Assembly: GCF_014863405.1 (NCBI RefSeq)
Contig: NZ_JACZZA010000002.1
Location: forward strand, 62,001-126,000
From: Dyella acidiphila
Lineage (GTDB): Bacteria > Pseudomonadota > Gammaproteobacteria > Xanthomonadales > Rhodanobacteraceae
Direction of reading: 5' to 3'
Length of the DNA stretch: 64,000 bases
Below the pieces are notes generated by a model that searched no databases, was not told the origin of the DNA, and worked only from the letters and a program-made list of their open reading frames with translations. Below, piece after piece: positions 47,707 to 58,156 of the stretch (position 1 is the first letter of the stretch; the number at the start of each line of letters is the position of its first letter). Position numbers and translations under genes: made by a program.

Positions 47707-48660
47707 TCAGTTTTCCCCAAGAAACAGACACATGGCGGCGGCGGCGCGCTCCAGCAGGCCCGGTTGCTCGGGGTCCAGCACCCGGGCATCCAGCTCGCTG
47801 CGCAGCCAGGTGATCTGCCGTTTGGCCAATTGGCGGGTGGCGAAGATGCCGCGGTCGCGCAAAACGGCGGCATCGTAGGCGCCATCCAGGTGCTCCCAGG
47901 CCTGGCGGTAGCCGACCGCCCGGATGGCTGGCAGGTCCGGACGCAGGTCGCCGCGCTGGCGCAGGGCCTGCACTTCGTCGAGCAGGCCTTCGCGCAGCAT
48001 CAATTCGAAGCGGTGAGCGATGCGCGCGTGCAGCGGCGCGCGGTCGCCGGGCAGCAGCGCCAGCTTGAGCACCCGCCAGGGAAACGGCTGCCCTCGCCCG
48101 CCCTGCTGCTGGGCGCTGAGCGGGCGGCCGGTCAGCATGATCACTTCCAGGGCGCGCTGGATACGCTGGGCATCATTGGGCTTGATCCGCTCGGCCGCGG
48201 GTGGATCGAGTTCGACCAGCCGGCCATGCAGGCCGTGCCAGCCGATCGCGGCCGCTTCTTCAGCCAATTGCGCGCGAAGTTCGGGATCGGCCTCCGGCAG
48301 GCTGGACAGACCACGTTGCAGCGCCCGGAAATACAAACCCGTACCGCCAACCAGCAGCGGCAGCTTGCCCGCCGCATGCATGCGCTGCATGGCGGCTTGC
48401 GCATCGGCGCTGAAGTCGGCCGCGGAATACGGCTCGGCCGGATCGCGAATATCGATCAGCTCGTGCGGATAGCGCGCCAGCGTGGCCGCATCCGGCTTGG
48501 CGCTGCCAATATCCAGGCCGCGATAGACCAGCGCCGAATCCACGCTGATCAGGCCGAACGGAAAACGTTCGCTCAGCGCGCACGCAAGCGCGGTCTTGCC
48601 CGACGCGGTCGGGCCCATCAGGAATACGGCAAGCGGGCGGTGATCGACAGGCATCGGCAC
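47707..48660 (-). CDS. miaA: tRNA dimethylallyltransferase MiaA
   Basis: A 317-aa enzyme that adds a dimethylallyl group to A37 of tRNAs reading UNN codons. The P-loop is GPTASGKT, followed by [19 protein letters not shown] and the family block [28 protein letters not shown] and the KRQITWLR motif near the C-terminus are conserved. An alternative start is 48654. It heads the hfq cluster. Confidence 0.97.
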   Translation of the reverse strand: MPMPVDHRPLAVFLMGPTASGKTALACALSERFPFGLISVDSALVYRGLDIGSAKPDAATLARYPHELIDIRDPAEPYSAADFSADAQAAMQRMHAAGKLPLLVGGTGLYFRALQRGLSSLPEADPELRAQLAEEAAAIGWHGLHGRLVELDPPAAERIKPNDAQRIQRALEVIMLTGRPLSAQQQGGRGQPFPWRVLKLALLPGDRAPLHARIAHRFELMLREGLLDEVQALRQRGDLRPDLPAIRAVGYRQAWEHLDGAYDAAVLRDRGIFATRQLAKRQITWLRSELDARVLDPEQPGLLERAAAAMCLFLGEN

Positions 48661-48761
48661 ATTCTATGGGATCGCCTGCACGCGACGGTCGGCGCTGTGC
48701 ACTGGATGCGCTCCGGCGCGTTGCTATCCGGACAACTCTGTCCATCGCATAGAAGCTGCTT

Positions 48762-49472
48762 ATGAAATATCCACGCCCCTCGTGCCTATGGCTCGCAGCC
48801 GGTTTGCTGATCACCCAGGTTGCGCTAGCGCAGGAAACAACGACAGGATCGGATTTCAGCGGCATCTGGCAGCTCAATGACAAGCAGAGCGACAGCGCCG
48901 CCGATATCACCGAGCGCCTGCACCGGGAAAAGCGGCGCGAGGAAGCGCCATCCTCGCGGCCGGCAGGAGCCAGCACCAGCGCCGCGCCCGCCAGCTCCGG
49001 CAATAACTTTGGCGGACGCGGCGGCGGCCACGGCATGGGTGGCGGAGGCATGGGCGGTGGCGGCATGGGCGGGGGCCGCCACGGCGGCGGCAAGCACGAT
49101 ACGCAGGCATCCAGCGACGGCAGCAGTGCCCCCGCCAGGGATCCCACCCCGCCCCTGCTGGCTAACGACGCACTGCTCAACGTGCAGCAGACCGACAAAA
49201 GCGTGCAGGTGGACTACAACAACACCGATCGCCTGAACACCAGGTTCGACGGCGTCGCCCGGCAATCCATCAACGGCAGCGCGCAGGTGCAGACCCAGCT
49301 GTCGCCAGACGGCATGCAAGTATCGATGCAGTTCGACGACGGCACCCATCTGGACCAGAGCTGGCAGCGCTCGCCCGATGGCCATCATCTGACAGTGACC
49401 GAAACCTGGACTACCACCACGGTGAAAGAGCCGATCGTGTTCAAGCGCTACTACGACCGCCTGGATCTCTGA
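48762..49472 (+). CDS. Exported Gly-rich hypothetical protein
   Basis: A 236-aa protein with a signal peptide (CLWLAAGLLITQVALAQ). The mature part has a short start FSGIWQLNDKQSDSAADITE, then a low-complexity region of Gly, Met and His (about residues 80-115) and a beta-rich C-terminal domain (about 130-236) with repeated strand patterns such as VQTQLSPDGMQVSMQFDDGT. Function unknown; a His/Met/Gly stretch could bind metals, which is a guess. It stands alone, divergent from miaA. Confidence 0.75.
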   Translation: MKYPRPSCLWLAAGLLITQVALAQETTTGSDFSGIWQLNDKQSDSAADITERLHREKRREEAPSSRPAGASTSAAPASSGNNFGGRGGGHGMGGGGMGGGGMGGGRHGGGKHDTQASSDGSSAPARDPTPPLLANDALLNVQQTDKSVQVDYNNTDRLNTRFDGVARQSINGSAQVQTQLSPDGMQVSMQFDDGTHLDQSWQRSPDGHHLTVTETWTTTTVKEPIVFKRYYDRLDL

Positions 49473-49509
49473 GCTTCCACCATCCGCCACCCTCGTCCAT
49501 CCCCACCCT

Positions 49510-49589
49510 CGTCATCCCGGCGCAGGCCGGGACCCAGCGACTTCGAAATGCAGCAAAGACGCCAGGCCCCGGCCGGCGCCGGGATGACG
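49510..49589. repeat. REP doublet, GTCATCCCGGC family
   Basis: A left unit CGTCATCCCGGCGCAGGCCG and a right inverted unit ending CGCCGGGATGACG enclose a spacer of about 27 bp containing CTTCGAAATGC. This is the common REP-pair layout of Xanthomonadales. The remaining 261-bp gap before tdh holds no gene. Confidence 0.8.
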
Positions 49590-49733
49590 GCTCGGCGATG
49601 TGCGACTGGATGGCCGCTGCGCCATGACGTTTGCGATGAGCCGATGCCGCAGCGCGTCAAGGCATGCCCCATGCCGGCGGATCTATAATTAGCAACTTAA
49701 CTTTCCTCCCCCGCCCGCTGTTGGATGTGCCCC

Positions 49734-50768
49734 ATGCCGCAAACGATGAAAGCCCTGGTCAAGCGCCACGCCGAAAAAGGTATCTGGATGGAAGAAGTTC
49801 CGGTGCCGGAAGTCGGTCCGAACGAGGTGCTGATCAAACTGGAAAAAACTGCCATCTGCGGCACCGACCTGCATATCTACAAATGGGACGAATGGTCCCA
49901 GCGCACGATCAAGCCCGGCCTCACCATCGGGCATGAATTCGTCGGCCGCATCGTGGAGATCGGCCCGGGCGTAACCGGCTACAAGATCGGCGACCGCGTC
50001 TCGGCCGAAGGCCATATCGTGTGCGGCCATTGCCGCAACTGCCGCGCCGGCCGCCAGCACCTGTGCCCGAACACCATCGGTATCGGCGTGAACCGCAATG
50101 GCGCCTTCGCCGAATACATGAGCATGCCGGCCTCCAACCTGTGGCCGATTCCGGACCAGATCCCGTCGGAACTGGCGGCCTTCTTCGATCCCTACGGCAA
50201 CGCCGCACACTGCGCGCTGGAATTCGACCTGGTCGGCGAAGACGTACTGATCACCGGCGCCGGCCCGATCGGCATCATTGCCGCGGGCATCGCCAAGCAC
50301 GTCGGTGCGCGCAACGTGGTGGTCACCGACGTCAACGACTACCGCCTGAAGCTCGCCGCCGACATGGGGGCCACGCGCGTGGTCAACGTGGCGAACCAGT
50401 CGCTGAAGGACGTCATGAAGGACCTGCACATGGAAGGCTTCGACGTAGGCCTGGAAATGAGCGGCAATGCGCGCGCCTTCAACGACATGCTCGAATGCAT
50501 GTACCACGGCGGCAAGGTCGCCCTGCTGGGCATCCTGCCCAAGGGCGCCGGCATCGACTGGGACCGGGTGATCTTCAAGGGCCTTACGCTGCAGGGCATC
50601 TACGGCCGCCGCATGTACGAGACCTGGTACAAGATGACCCAGATGGTGCTGACCGGCTTCCCGCTGCAGAAGGTGCTCACGCACCAGATCCACATCGACG
50701 ATTTCCAGAAAGGTTTCGACCTGATGGATGCCGGCGTGTGCGGCAAGGTCGTGTGTTCCTGGCATTAA
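49734..50768 (+). CDS. tdh: L-threonine 3-dehydrogenase
   Basis: A 344-aa zinc alcohol-dehydrogenase family enzyme that oxidises L-threonine to 2-amino-3-oxobutyrate with NAD. It shows [19 protein letters not shown] (catalytic Cys), GHEFVG, the structural zinc set [15 protein letters not shown] and the Rossmann [12 protein letters not shown]. coli Tdh begins at the Met corresponding to 49746; 49734 (MPQTMKAL) is also possible. A strong hairpin follows its stop, and its pathway partner kbl lies 4 kb away behind a large unrelated gene. Confidence 0.96.
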   Translation: MPQTMKALVKRHAEKGIWMEEVPVPEVGPNEVLIKLEKTAICGTDLHIYKWDEWSQRTIKPGLTIGHEFVGRIVEIGPGVTGYKIGDRVSAEGHIVCGHCRNCRAGRQHLCPNTIGIGVNRNGAFAEYMSMPASNLWPIPDQIPSELAAFFDPYGNAAHCALEFDLVGEDVLITGAGPIGIIAAGIAKHVGARNVVVTDVNDYRLKLAADMGATRVVNVANQSLKDVMKDLHMEGFDVGLEMSGNARAFNDMLECMYHGGKVALLGILPKGAGIDWDRVIFKGLTLQGIYGRRMYETWYKMTQMVLTGFPLQKVLTHQIHIDDFQKGFDLMDAGVCGKVVCSWH

Positions 50769-50780
50769 ACAGCGTTGCCT

Positions 50781-50819
50781 CCGCTTCCCGCCGGTTCATC
50801 TGGCGGGAAGCGGAATTTC
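50781..50819 (+). terminator. Terminator of tdh
   Basis: CCGCTTCCCGCC (50781-50792) pairs perfectly with GGCGGGAAGCGG (50802-50813), followed by a short AATTTC stretch. Confidence 0.75.
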
Positions 50820-50956
50820 AAGACTGAAGCCACGCAATCTTTTACGCCGCACGCTACACTCCGGCCCAGGCGTGCCGGCAGGGTTTCAGGCTTGGGTAAG
50901 TGCACGGCTGCAGCCGCGCACGGTCGGCCCGCGATGTCATAGGGAGCATCGACGGC

Positions 50957-53900
50957 ATGGCAAACCGGAACTCGTCATCCAAGGCGTTCATGGCAGCCGG
51001 TCGCGAACGGGCGCTGGGTCTTTACCGATCGCGCCGCTTGCGCATCACCGGGCTGGTCATTGTCATCGTGCTGGCGCTGGTCGGCCTGTTCGGCTTCTTT
51101 ATCGCGCCCGGCATTCTCAAGAGCCAGCTGGAAAAGCAGCTCGGCGCCCAGCTCGACCGGCCGGTAAGCATCGGCGCCATCCATGTGAATCCCTACACGC
51201 TGCGCGTGGCAGTGGACAAGCTGCATATCGGCGAGCGCGACGGCACTTCACCGTTTATTGACGTCGACAACCTGGTTGTCAATGCGTCCTGGGGATCGGT
51301 GTTCCACCTGGCGCCGGTGCTGGATGAATTGTCGGTGGTGCATCCGCAGATCCACCTCGTGCGCAGCGGACCGCAGCAATTCAATTTCACCGATATCGTG
51401 CAGCGCTTCGCCGCCAAGCCCAGCGATCCTAACGCGCCGCCGGCGCGCTTCGCACTTTCCAATATCAGTGTGCACAACGGCGCCATCACGCTGGACGACA
51501 AGGTGCTCAATGCCACGCACCGGGTCGAGCAACTGGAGCTTGGCATTCCGTTCCTGGCCAATCTGCCGCATGACACGGACATCTTCGTGCAGCCCCTGCT
51601 GGGCATGCAGGTGGATGGCAGCCCGCTGCATGTCCAGGGACAGACCAAGCCGTTCGCGGATAGCCGCGAATCGGTGATCAGCTTTACGCTGGATCACCTG
51701 GACCTGGCCAAATACCTGGGCTACGTGCCCGAACCGCTGCCGGCGAATGTTCCCAGCGGCCTGCTGTCGGGCACGCTGGAACTGCATTTCATCCAGACCA
51801 AACCAAGCCAGCAATTGCTGCTGCAAGGCCAGCTGCAGATCGACAACTTCGCGCTGACCACCCACGACAATGCACCGATGCTGGAACTCGGCCACGGCAC
51901 GGCTGCGCTGGCCGACGTGCAGCCGCTGCTGTCGCGCTATCACTTCAGCAGCATCCAGCTGGACCAGGCCAAGCTGCACTACGTGAAGCTGCCTGGCGGC
52001 AAGACCAATTTCGATACGCTGCTGGGCAAGGACAAGCCGCCGGCACCGCCCGGCACGCCGTCTGCCGATGCGCAGATCGCCACGCTGGCACTGCAAGACA
52101 GCACGCTCGACTACATCGACCGCAGCGGACCAAAACCGGCACAGCTCACGCTGGGCAACTTGCACGGCGCGATCCGCTCGCTGTCCACGGTGTCCAAGCA
52201 AGCGGGCACGATCGACCTGAGTTCCAGCGTGGCCGGCGGCAACCTGCACGCAACCGGCGACCTGTTCATGAGCGCCAGCCGCTTCAACGGCGAAGTGAGC
52301 GCCACCGGCGCCGGCCTGTCGTCGCTGCTGGCGATGGCCCCGCCCATGCTCAACGCCGACATCGCCAGCGGCACGCTCGATGGCGATATGCATCTGCAGG
52401 TGGACTGGAGCAAGGCGCTCGCACTCAGCATGGACAACAGCAAGCTGGCCGCGAACAACGTGGCGCTGACCCAGCGCGGACGCAAGCCGGTAGCCTGGCA
52501 GGCGTTCGAGCTGGAGATCCGCCATCTCGATCTCGGCAGCAGCGTGGCGCAGCTGGGTAACGTCAACCTGCATGGCTTGAAGATCGACGCACGGCGCCTG
52601 AAGAACGGCAGCATCGATCTCACCGATCTGATGAAGTCGTCGCCGCCGGCACACGGCAAGCAGGCCGCCGGGCCGGCCTGGCATTGGAGCATTGCCCACC
52701 TGGGTATCGATGGCAGCAGTTTCGCGCTCAGCGATCCCAGCCTGCCCGGCAAGAACGGCCGCATCGAAGTGAATGCCGACAAATTCGGCCTGGACAATCT
52801 CTCCGATGACATGCACAAGCCGATCAAACTGGATCTTGCCGGCGCCATCGGCCGCGGCAAATTCCATATCGGCGGCAATGTAAAACCGGAACCGGCGGAT
52901 GCGGACCTGCGCATCGAAGCCACCAAGCTCAACATGGCGCCATTTGCCTCGCTGGTGGAAGTGCCTTTGAACGTGCGCCTGGACAGCGCCCTGCTCAGTG
53001 CCAACGGGCGCGCGCGCTACCGCGACCGCAAGCCGGCGCCGCTGATCAGCTATCAAGGCCGCATGGTGCTGAGCAAAGTGCGCGTATTGGACAAGGTCAC
53101 CAACGACGATTTCCTGCGCTGGAGTTCGCTCTCGGCCAGCGGCATGAAAGTGCGCATGGGCGAAGGCGCACCGCAAGTGGATATCGGCGCCCTGGCTCTG
53201 GACGACTTCTATGCGCGCGTGATCGTCAACGCCAACGGACGCATCAACGTGCAGGACGTGGTGTCCAATCCGGCGCAGGCACCGGTCTCGGTGACCCGCG
53301 CGGAAAACGGGCCGGCACCGCCGGCAGCGGCCAATCCGCCGCCTGTCGCCGCACCGGCGCCCGCAGCGAGTGCGCCCGCAGCCTTGGCCACCGCCAGCAG
53401 CAGCGCAGCACCGCCAGCGCAGATCCATATCGGCCAGATCACGCTGGCCGACGGCAACCTCAACTACACCGACAACTTCATCAAGCCGAACTACACCGCC
53501 AATATCACCCAGCTGGCGGGCAAGATCGGCGCCTTCGGCACCGATACCAGCAACGCGCCGGCCGATGTCATGCTGCAAGGCTCGCTGGACGACAACTCGC
53601 CGGTAGAGATCAACGGCAGCATCAATCCGCTGACACCGGTGGCGTTCCTGGATATCAAGGCCAACGCCAACGATGTGGAGCTCACGCACCTGACGCCCTA
53701 CTCCGGCAAATACGCCGGCTACCCGATCACCAAGGGGCGCCTGACCATGGATGTGCACTACCAGCTCGACCAGGGCAAGCTCAACGCCGACAACCATATC
53801 GTGCTCAACCAGCTCACCTTCGGCGATCGCATCGATGGGCCCGGCATCAGCCATCTGCCGGTGAAACTGGCGGTGGCACTGCTGAAGGATTCCAACGGCA

Positions 53901-54601
53901 ATATCGATATCCACGTGCCGGTATCCGGCTCGCTCAACGATCCGCATTTCAGCCTCGGCGGCGTGATCTGGCAGGCCTTCGTCAATCTGCTCAAGCGTGC
54001 AGTGACCTCGCCGTTCCGCCTGCTCGCCTCGGCGGCCGGCGGCGGCCAGCAGGATCTGGGCTATGTGGAATTCGCGCCGGGCTCGGATGTACTGGACAAG
54101 GAAGCGGACGACCGCCTGGCCAAGATCGTCGACATCCTCAACAAGAAGACCGCGCTGAAACTCGACATCACCGGCCGCGTCGATCCTGCCTTCGACGAAA
54201 ACGGCCTGCGCACGGTGATGGTCGACCAGGCAGTGCAGAAAGAAGAAGCCGACGATATCGGCACCGCCGCAGCCAAGGCCGCCCCGGTCAAGCGTGGCAG
54301 CGACGACTACAACAAATACTTGGCCAAGGCCTACAAGCACGCCGACTTCAAGAAGCCGCGCGACCTGATCGGCCTGACCAAGTCGCAGCCGCCGGACGCG
54401 ATGATCAAGATGATGGAAGACAACGTGAAGGTGGACCAGGACGCCCTGCGCCACCTGGCCGAACGGCGTGCCGATGCCGTGAAGCAATACATGCACGGCA
54501 AGATCGACGACAGCCGCGTGTTCGTGCTGGCACCCAAGCTCGATGCCAAGGGTATCGACGACAAGGGCAAGACCACGCGCGACGATTTCGGCCTGCACTA
54601 A
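50957..54601 (+). CDS. DUF748/AsmA-like giant envelope protein
   Basis: A 1214-aa protein with one N-terminal membrane anchor (about residues 31-51) and a very long beta-rich body typical of DUF748 proteins, relatives of the AsmA/TamB/YhdP bridge-like lipid transporters. A Pro/Ala-rich linker lies near residues 780-820. The C-terminal part (about 1035-1100) has an OmpA-like opening (FAPGSDVLDKEADDRLAKIV). The start at 50957 precedes the anchor helix. Role in phospholipid or outer-membrane homeostasis is inferred from the family. It separates tdh from kbl. Confidence 0.85.
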   Translation: MANRNSSSKAFMAAGRERALGLYRSRRLRITGLVIVIVLALVGLFGFFIAPGILKSQLEKQLGAQLDRPVSIGAIHVNPYTLRVAVDKLHIGERDGTSPFIDVDNLVVNASWGSVFHLAPVLDELSVVHPQIHLVRSGPQQFNFTDIVQRFAAKPSDPNAPPARFALSNISVHNGAITLDDKVLNATHRVEQLELGIPFLANLPHDTDIFVQPLLGMQVDGSPLHVQGQTKPFADSRESVISFTLDHLDLAKYLGYVPEPLPANVPSGLLSGTLELHFIQTKPSQQLLLQGQLQIDNFALTTHDNAPMLELGHGTAALADVQPLLSRYHFSSIQLDQAKLHYVKLPGGKTNFDTLLGKDKPPAPPGTPSADAQIATLALQDSTLDYIDRSGPKPAQLTLGNLHGAIRSLSTVSKQAGTIDLSSSVAGGNLHATGDLFMSASRFNGEVSATGAGLSSLLAMAPPMLNADIASGTLDGDMHLQVDWSKALALSMDNSKLAANNVALTQRGRKPVAWQAFELEIRHLDLGSSVAQLGNVNLHGLKIDARRLKNGSIDLTDLMKSSPPAHGKQAAGPAWHWSIAHLGIDGSSFALSDPSLPGKNGRIEVNADKFGLDNLSDDMHKPIKLDLAGAIGRGKFHIGGNVKPEPADADLRIEATKLNMAPFASLVEVPLNVRLDSALLSANGRARYRDRKPAPLISYQGRMVLSKVRVLDKVTNDDFLRWSSLSASGMKVRMGEGAPQVDIGALALDDFYARVIVNANGRINVQDVVSNPAQAPVSVTRAENGPAPPAAANPPPVAAPAPAASAPAALATASSSAAPPAQIHIGQITLADGNLNYTDNFIKPNYTANITQLAGKIGAFGTDTSNAPADVMLQGSLDDNSPVEINGSINPLTPVAFLDIKANANDVELTHLTPYSGKYAGYPITKGRLTMDVHYQLDQGKLNADNHIVLNQLTFGDRIDGPGISHLPVKLAVALLKDSNGNIDIHVPVSGSLNDPHFSLGGVIWQAFVNLLKRAVTSPFRLLASAAGGGQQDLGYVEFAPGSDVLDKEADDRLAKIVDILNKKTALKLDITGRVDPAFDENGLRTVMVDQAVQKEEADDIGTAAAKAAPVKRGSDDYNKYLAKAYKHADFKKPRDLIGLTKSQPPDAMIKMMEDNVKVDQDALRHLAERRADAVKQYMHGKIDDSRVFVLAPKLDAKGIDDKGKTTRDDFGLH

Positions 54602-54626
54602 AGCACCGCCCCACCAAACACCATAA

Positions 54627-54708
54627 GCCCTCTCCCCTCCGGGGCACGCGGGGAGAGCACATGGATGTGCTCGGCTTTGAGGAGCGAGGAGAGGGCTGGG
54701 TGAGGGGC
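54627..54708. repeat. Inverted repeat of the CCCTCTCCCC family
   Basis: AGCCCTCTCC (54626-54635) and GGAGAGGGCT (54688-54697) are inverted, with inner CGGGG/GGGGAGAG text and a trailing TGGGTGAGGGG. Shorter relatives are at 22988-23013 and 45910-45924. It lies between the DUF748 gene and kbl and could terminate the former. Confidence 0.65.
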
Positions 54709-54803
54709 CATCCTTGCGATAAACCGCCCCCACCTCCCCCACGGGTTTCACACCCCAAGCCCCCCGCTACAATGTCTGGTCTCCCCCACCGAGCTGCATC
54801 CCC

Positions 54804-56000
54804 ATGAGCTACTCCGGCCAGGCGCGCTACGCCCAAGAACTCGAATCCATCCGCGAACAAGGCCTGTTCAAGGCCGAACGCATCATTGTGTCGCCCCAGT
54901 CCGCCGAGATTGAGCTGGAAGGCGGCCGCAAGGTGCTCAACTTCTGCGCCAACAACTATCTCGGCCTGGCCGATCATCCGGAAGTGATCCAGGCCGCCAA
55001 GGATGCGCTCGACAGCCACGGCTTCGGCATGGCCTCGGTGCGCTTTATCTGCGGCACCCAGGACCTGCACAAGCAGCTGGAAAAGAAGATCGCTGAATTC
55101 TTCGGCACCGAAGACACCATCCTCTACGCCGCCTGCTTCGACGCGAACGGCGGCTTGTACGAACCGCTGCTGGGCGAAGAAGACGCGATCATTTCCGACG
55201 CGCTCAACCATGCCTCGATCATCGACGGCATCCGCCTGTGCAAGGCCAAGCGCTTCCGCTACGCCAACTGCGACATGGCCGACCTGGAAGCGCAATTGCA
55301 GGCTGCCGATGCCGCCGGCGCGCGCACCAAGCTGATCACCAGCGACGGCGCCTTCTCGATGGACGGTTTTATCGCCCCGCTGGACAAGATCACCGCACTG
55401 GCCGCCAAGTACAACGCCCTGGTGCATATCGATGAATGCCATTGCACCGGCTTCCTCGGCCCGCACGGCCGCGGCTCGGCCGAAGTGCATGGGGTGATGG
55501 ACAAGATCGATATCTTCACCGGCACCCTGGGCAAGGCGCTGGGCGGCGCGCTGGGCGGCTTCACCACCGGCCGCGCCGAAGTGATCGAGATGCTGCGCCA
55601 GCGTTCGCGTCCGTACCTGTTCTCCAACTCGCTGCCGCCGCACGTGGTGGCAGCTGCGATCAAGGTGTTCGACATGCTCGGCTCGGCCGGCGACCTGCGC
55701 CGGCGCGTGCAGGAAAACACCCAGTACTTCCGCGAACAGATGAGCAAGGTCGGCTTCGACATCAAGCCGGGCGTGCACCCGATCGTGCCGGTGATGGTCT
55801 ACGACGCCAAGAAGGCGCAGGCGATGGCGGCAGGCTTGCTGGAAGAAGGCATCTACGTCACCGGCTTCTTCTATCCGGTGGTGCCGCAGGGCCAGGCGCG
55901 CATCCGCACGCAGATGAGTGCGGCGCATACGCGCGAGCATCTGGACCGGGCGATTGCAGCGTTCACCAAGGTAGGTCGCAATCTGGGCGTGATCGGCTGA
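54804..56000 (+). CDS. kbl: 2-amino-3-ketobutyrate CoA ligase (glycine C-acetyltransferase)
   Basis: A 398-aa PLP enzyme that cleaves the product of Tdh with CoA to glycine and acetyl-CoA. Family blocks include [67 protein letters not shown] and the PLP lysine in [14 protein letters not shown]. Together with Tdh and GcvP in this window it gives a route from threonine to glycine and one-carbon units. A 12-bp hairpin follows the stop. Confidence 0.97.
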   Translation: MSYSGQARYAQELESIREQGLFKAERIIVSPQSAEIELEGGRKVLNFCANNYLGLADHPEVIQAAKDALDSHGFGMASVRFICGTQDLHKQLEKKIAEFFGTEDTILYAACFDANGGLYEPLLGEEDAIISDALNHASIIDGIRLCKAKRFRYANCDMADLEAQLQAADAAGARTKLITSDGAFSMDGFIAPLDKITALAAKYNALVHIDECHCTGFLGPHGRGSAEVHGVMDKIDIFTGTLGKALGGALGGFTTGRAEVIEMLRQRSRPYLFSNSLPPHVVAAAIKVFDMLGSAGDLRRRVQENTQYFREQMSKVGFDIKPGVHPIVPVMVYDAKKAQAMAAGLLEEGIYVTGFFYPVVPQGQARIRTQMSAAHTREHLDRAIAAFTKVGRNLGVIG

Positions 56001-56020
56001 TCCGACCGGCAAGCATGGCT

Positions 56021-56054
56021 CAGGCTGCCCCGCTGCACGATCCGGGGCAGCCTG
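56021..56054 (+). terminator. Hairpin downstream of kbl
   Basis: CAGGCTGCCCCG (56021-56032) pairs perfectly with CGGGGCAGCCTG (56043-56054) around a 10-nt loop. There is no T-run. Confidence 0.6.
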
Positions 56055-56093
56055 ACGGACGGACCTGTTTACCCGCGCAAACCGAACCCAACG

Positions 56094-56936
56094 CTATTTA
56101 CGCCGCACGGGACCTGAGGCACCGCCGCGACGCGCTCGCGCGGACGCTGCAGAGCGCGCCGACTTAGCTGAAGCGTCCATCGCTGGGGGCGATGCTTGAG
56201 CAGATGGCGTATGTGCCAGCGCAGCGATTTCCGCATCCGTCACATAACGCCATTGCCCTTTGGCTAGATCGCCCAGCGTCAAGCCGCCGATGGCGATGCG
56301 GATCAGGCGCAACACGCCGATGCCCTGCACTTCCAGCAAGCGGCGGATATGCCGGTTGCGCCCCTCATCGAGCACCACTTCCAGCCAGGCGTTTTTTTCG
56401 CCAGTGCGCAGCAGCGTCACCTGTTTGGCAGCGAGCCGTTCACCCTGGTCGACCACGCCATGCACCATCTGCTCGAGCACGGCCGGCGCGGGAATGGTGT
56501 CGACCTGCACGTGGTAAGTCTTGTCCACGTGATAGCGCGGATCGGTAAGTCGCGCCGACCAGACGCTGTCGTTGCTGAGCAGCAACAAGCCTTCGCTGGC
56601 CTTGTCCAGCCTTCCTACCGGCCCCAGCCAGGGCAGACCGGCATCTGTCAGCAACGCGTAAACGGTGTCGCGGCCACGCTCGTCGGCAGCGCTGACCACG
56701 ATGCCGCGCGGCTTGTTCAAGGCGATATAGATACGCTTGGCGGCCGCTACGGCCGTTCCATCCAGCACGATGCGCTGGCGTTCGGGATCGGCCGGACGTT
56801 CCGGATCCAGCACCACCCGTCCATCGACACTCACCCGGCCTTCGCGCACGGCTTTTTCCGCCTGGCTGCGTGAGCACACACCCAGCTTGCTGAGCACGCG
56901 TGCAAGACCGAAACGCGGAGCGGAGGGCGTGGGCAT
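56094..56936 (-). CDS. rRNA pseudouridine synthase, RsuA/RluB/E/F family
   Basis: A 280-aa enzyme with an N-terminal S4 RNA-binding domain (about residues 10-65, KLGVCSRSQAEKAVREGRVS) and a pseudouridine synthase domain. The catalytic Asp is in GPVGRLDKASEGLLLLSND. EGRNRHIRRLLEVQG is also typical. The C-terminal 45 residues are low-complexity Ala, Arg and Ser, a tail often seen on such enzymes in this lineage. Which rRNA site it modifies cannot be told from sequence alone. Confidence 0.92.
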   Translation of the reverse strand: MPTPSAPRFGLARVLSKLGVCSRSQAEKAVREGRVSVDGRVVLDPERPADPERQRIVLDGTAVAAAKRIYIALNKPRGIVVSAADERGRDTVYALLTDAGLPWLGPVGRLDKASEGLLLLSNDSVWSARLTDPRYHVDKTYHVQVDTIPAPAVLEQMVHGVVDQGERLAAKQVTLLRTGEKNAWLEVVLDEGRNRHIRRLLEVQGIGVLRLIRIAIGGLTLGDLAKGQWRYVTDAEIAALAHTPSAQASPPAMDASAKSARSAASARARRGGASGPVRRK

Positions 56937-56961
56937 AAGGCGAAAAGATTAGCGGGCCGGC

Positions 56962-56992
56962 AAAAGAAAAGCCCGGCCGAAGCCGGGCTTTT
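56962..56992 (-). terminator. Rho-independent terminator of ompA copy 1
   Basis: AAAAGCCCGGC (56967-56977) pairs with GCCGGGCTTTT (56982-56992) around CGAA; the minus strand continues in a TTTTCTTTT run. Confidence 0.92.
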
Positions 56993-57013
56993 CCGTAACG
57001 CCTTGCAGTCCGA

Positions 57014-58156
57014 TTACTGCTGGACCTGCAGTTCGGTGCGACGGTTGCGGGCGCGGCCGGCATCCGTCTTGTTGGTGTCGATCGGGTCGTTCTTGCCGTG
57101 ACCCACCGGACCTTCCAGACGGCTTGCATCGATGCCGTGCGAGGTCAGGTAGCTGTACACGATCTGCGCACGACGCTCCGACAGGCCCTGGTTGTAGGCA
57201 TCGGTACCGACGCTGTCGGTGTAACCGGCAACCATCACCTTCACCTGCGGGTAGCGCTTCAGCGTATCGACAGCCTGATCCAGGATCGCCAGCGAATCGC
57301 TGCTCGGCACGGCCAGAGCCGGCTCGATGTTGGTCTCGCCCTTCTTCGGACGGTCGAACTTGAAGTTCACGCCCTTCAGGTCGATCACTACCTTCTGCGG
57401 GCAGCCATCCGGACCCACGATCGTGCCTTCCGGCAGATCCGGGCACTTGTTGTCGCACAGGTTCACGCCGTTGCGGAACTGCTTGGAGCAGTCCGGAGCA
57501 GCCGGAGCCGGAGCCGGGGCCGGAGCGGCAGCAGCCGGCACGGCGCCGATCTTGGCCACCAGGCTGAAGCCCAGGTACCAGTCGCCGTAGCCGTTCTTCG
57601 CCGGCTGGGTCTTGTCGTCCCAGTCATAGCGGTAGGCAGCTTCCACGCGGAAGTCGGCGCTGTCGGTGATCGACTTGGAGATACCCACGCCAGCCTGTGC
57701 AGCCGGATCCCAGCCCTTGTCGAACGGGTTGGAGTGGTAGCTGCCCATCACGCCGCCCATCAGGTACGGGCGCCAGGAGTTGGCATCGCCGAAGAAGTAG
57801 CGGGCCGACACACCATAGTTGTTGTTCGACCACTTGTTGCCCTGGCCGAACACGGCGCTGTCAGCGTCGCGCTTGGTGCGGTCCACGAACAGTTCCACCG
57901 AGACGTTCGGGCTGATGAACTTACCCACGGACAGACCGTAGAAGATCTGGCGGCTGTGCGTGTTGCGGTCGGTGTCGTTGTAGTAGCCGCCCACGGTCGG
58001 GGCAATGTACCAACGATCATCAAAACCATTCGGCCATGCCGGCGCGGAGGTCTCGCTGCTGCTGCCAGCGGCTGCGGCCGTATTGTCCTGCGCGTGCACG
58101 GCACCTACGCCGCCCAGGGCAAGAGCAATCAGAAAATAAAGGCCCTTACGTTTCAT
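57014..58156 (-). CDS. OmpA-family outer membrane protein, copy 1
   Basis: A 380-aa porin-like protein: signal peptide (RKGLYFLIALALGGVGAVHA), N-terminal beta-barrel (about residues 40-210), a Pro/Ala linker, a short Cys-containing segment (CSKQFRNGVNLCDNKCPDLP) and a C-terminal OmpA peptidoglycan-binding domain (about 265-380; NFKFDRPKKGETNIEP, GYTDSVG, LSERRAQIVYSYL, RARNRRTEL). It links the outer membrane to the wall. Copy 2, 1459 bp upstream in the reading direction, is almost the same. AGGAGAC lies upstream of the ATG. Confidence 0.93.
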   Translation of the reverse strand: MKRKGLYFLIALALGGVGAVHAQDNTAAAAGSSSETSAPAWPNGFDDRWYIAPTVGGYYNDTDRNTHSRQIFYGLSVGKFISPNVSVELFVDRTKRDADSAVFGQGNKWSNNNYGVSARYFFGDANSWRPYLMGGVMGSYHSNPFDKGWDPAAQAGVGISKSITDSADFRVEAAYRYDWDDKTQPAKNGYGDWYLGFSLVAKIGAVPAAAAPAPAPAPAAPDCSKQFRNGVNLCDNKCPDLPEGTIVGPDGCPQKVVIDLKGVNFKFDRPKKGETNIEPALAVPSSDSLAILDQAVDTLKRYPQVKVMVAGYTDSVGTDAYNQGLSERRAQIVYSYLTSHGIDASRLEGPVGHGKNDPIDTNKTDAGRARNRRTELQVQQ

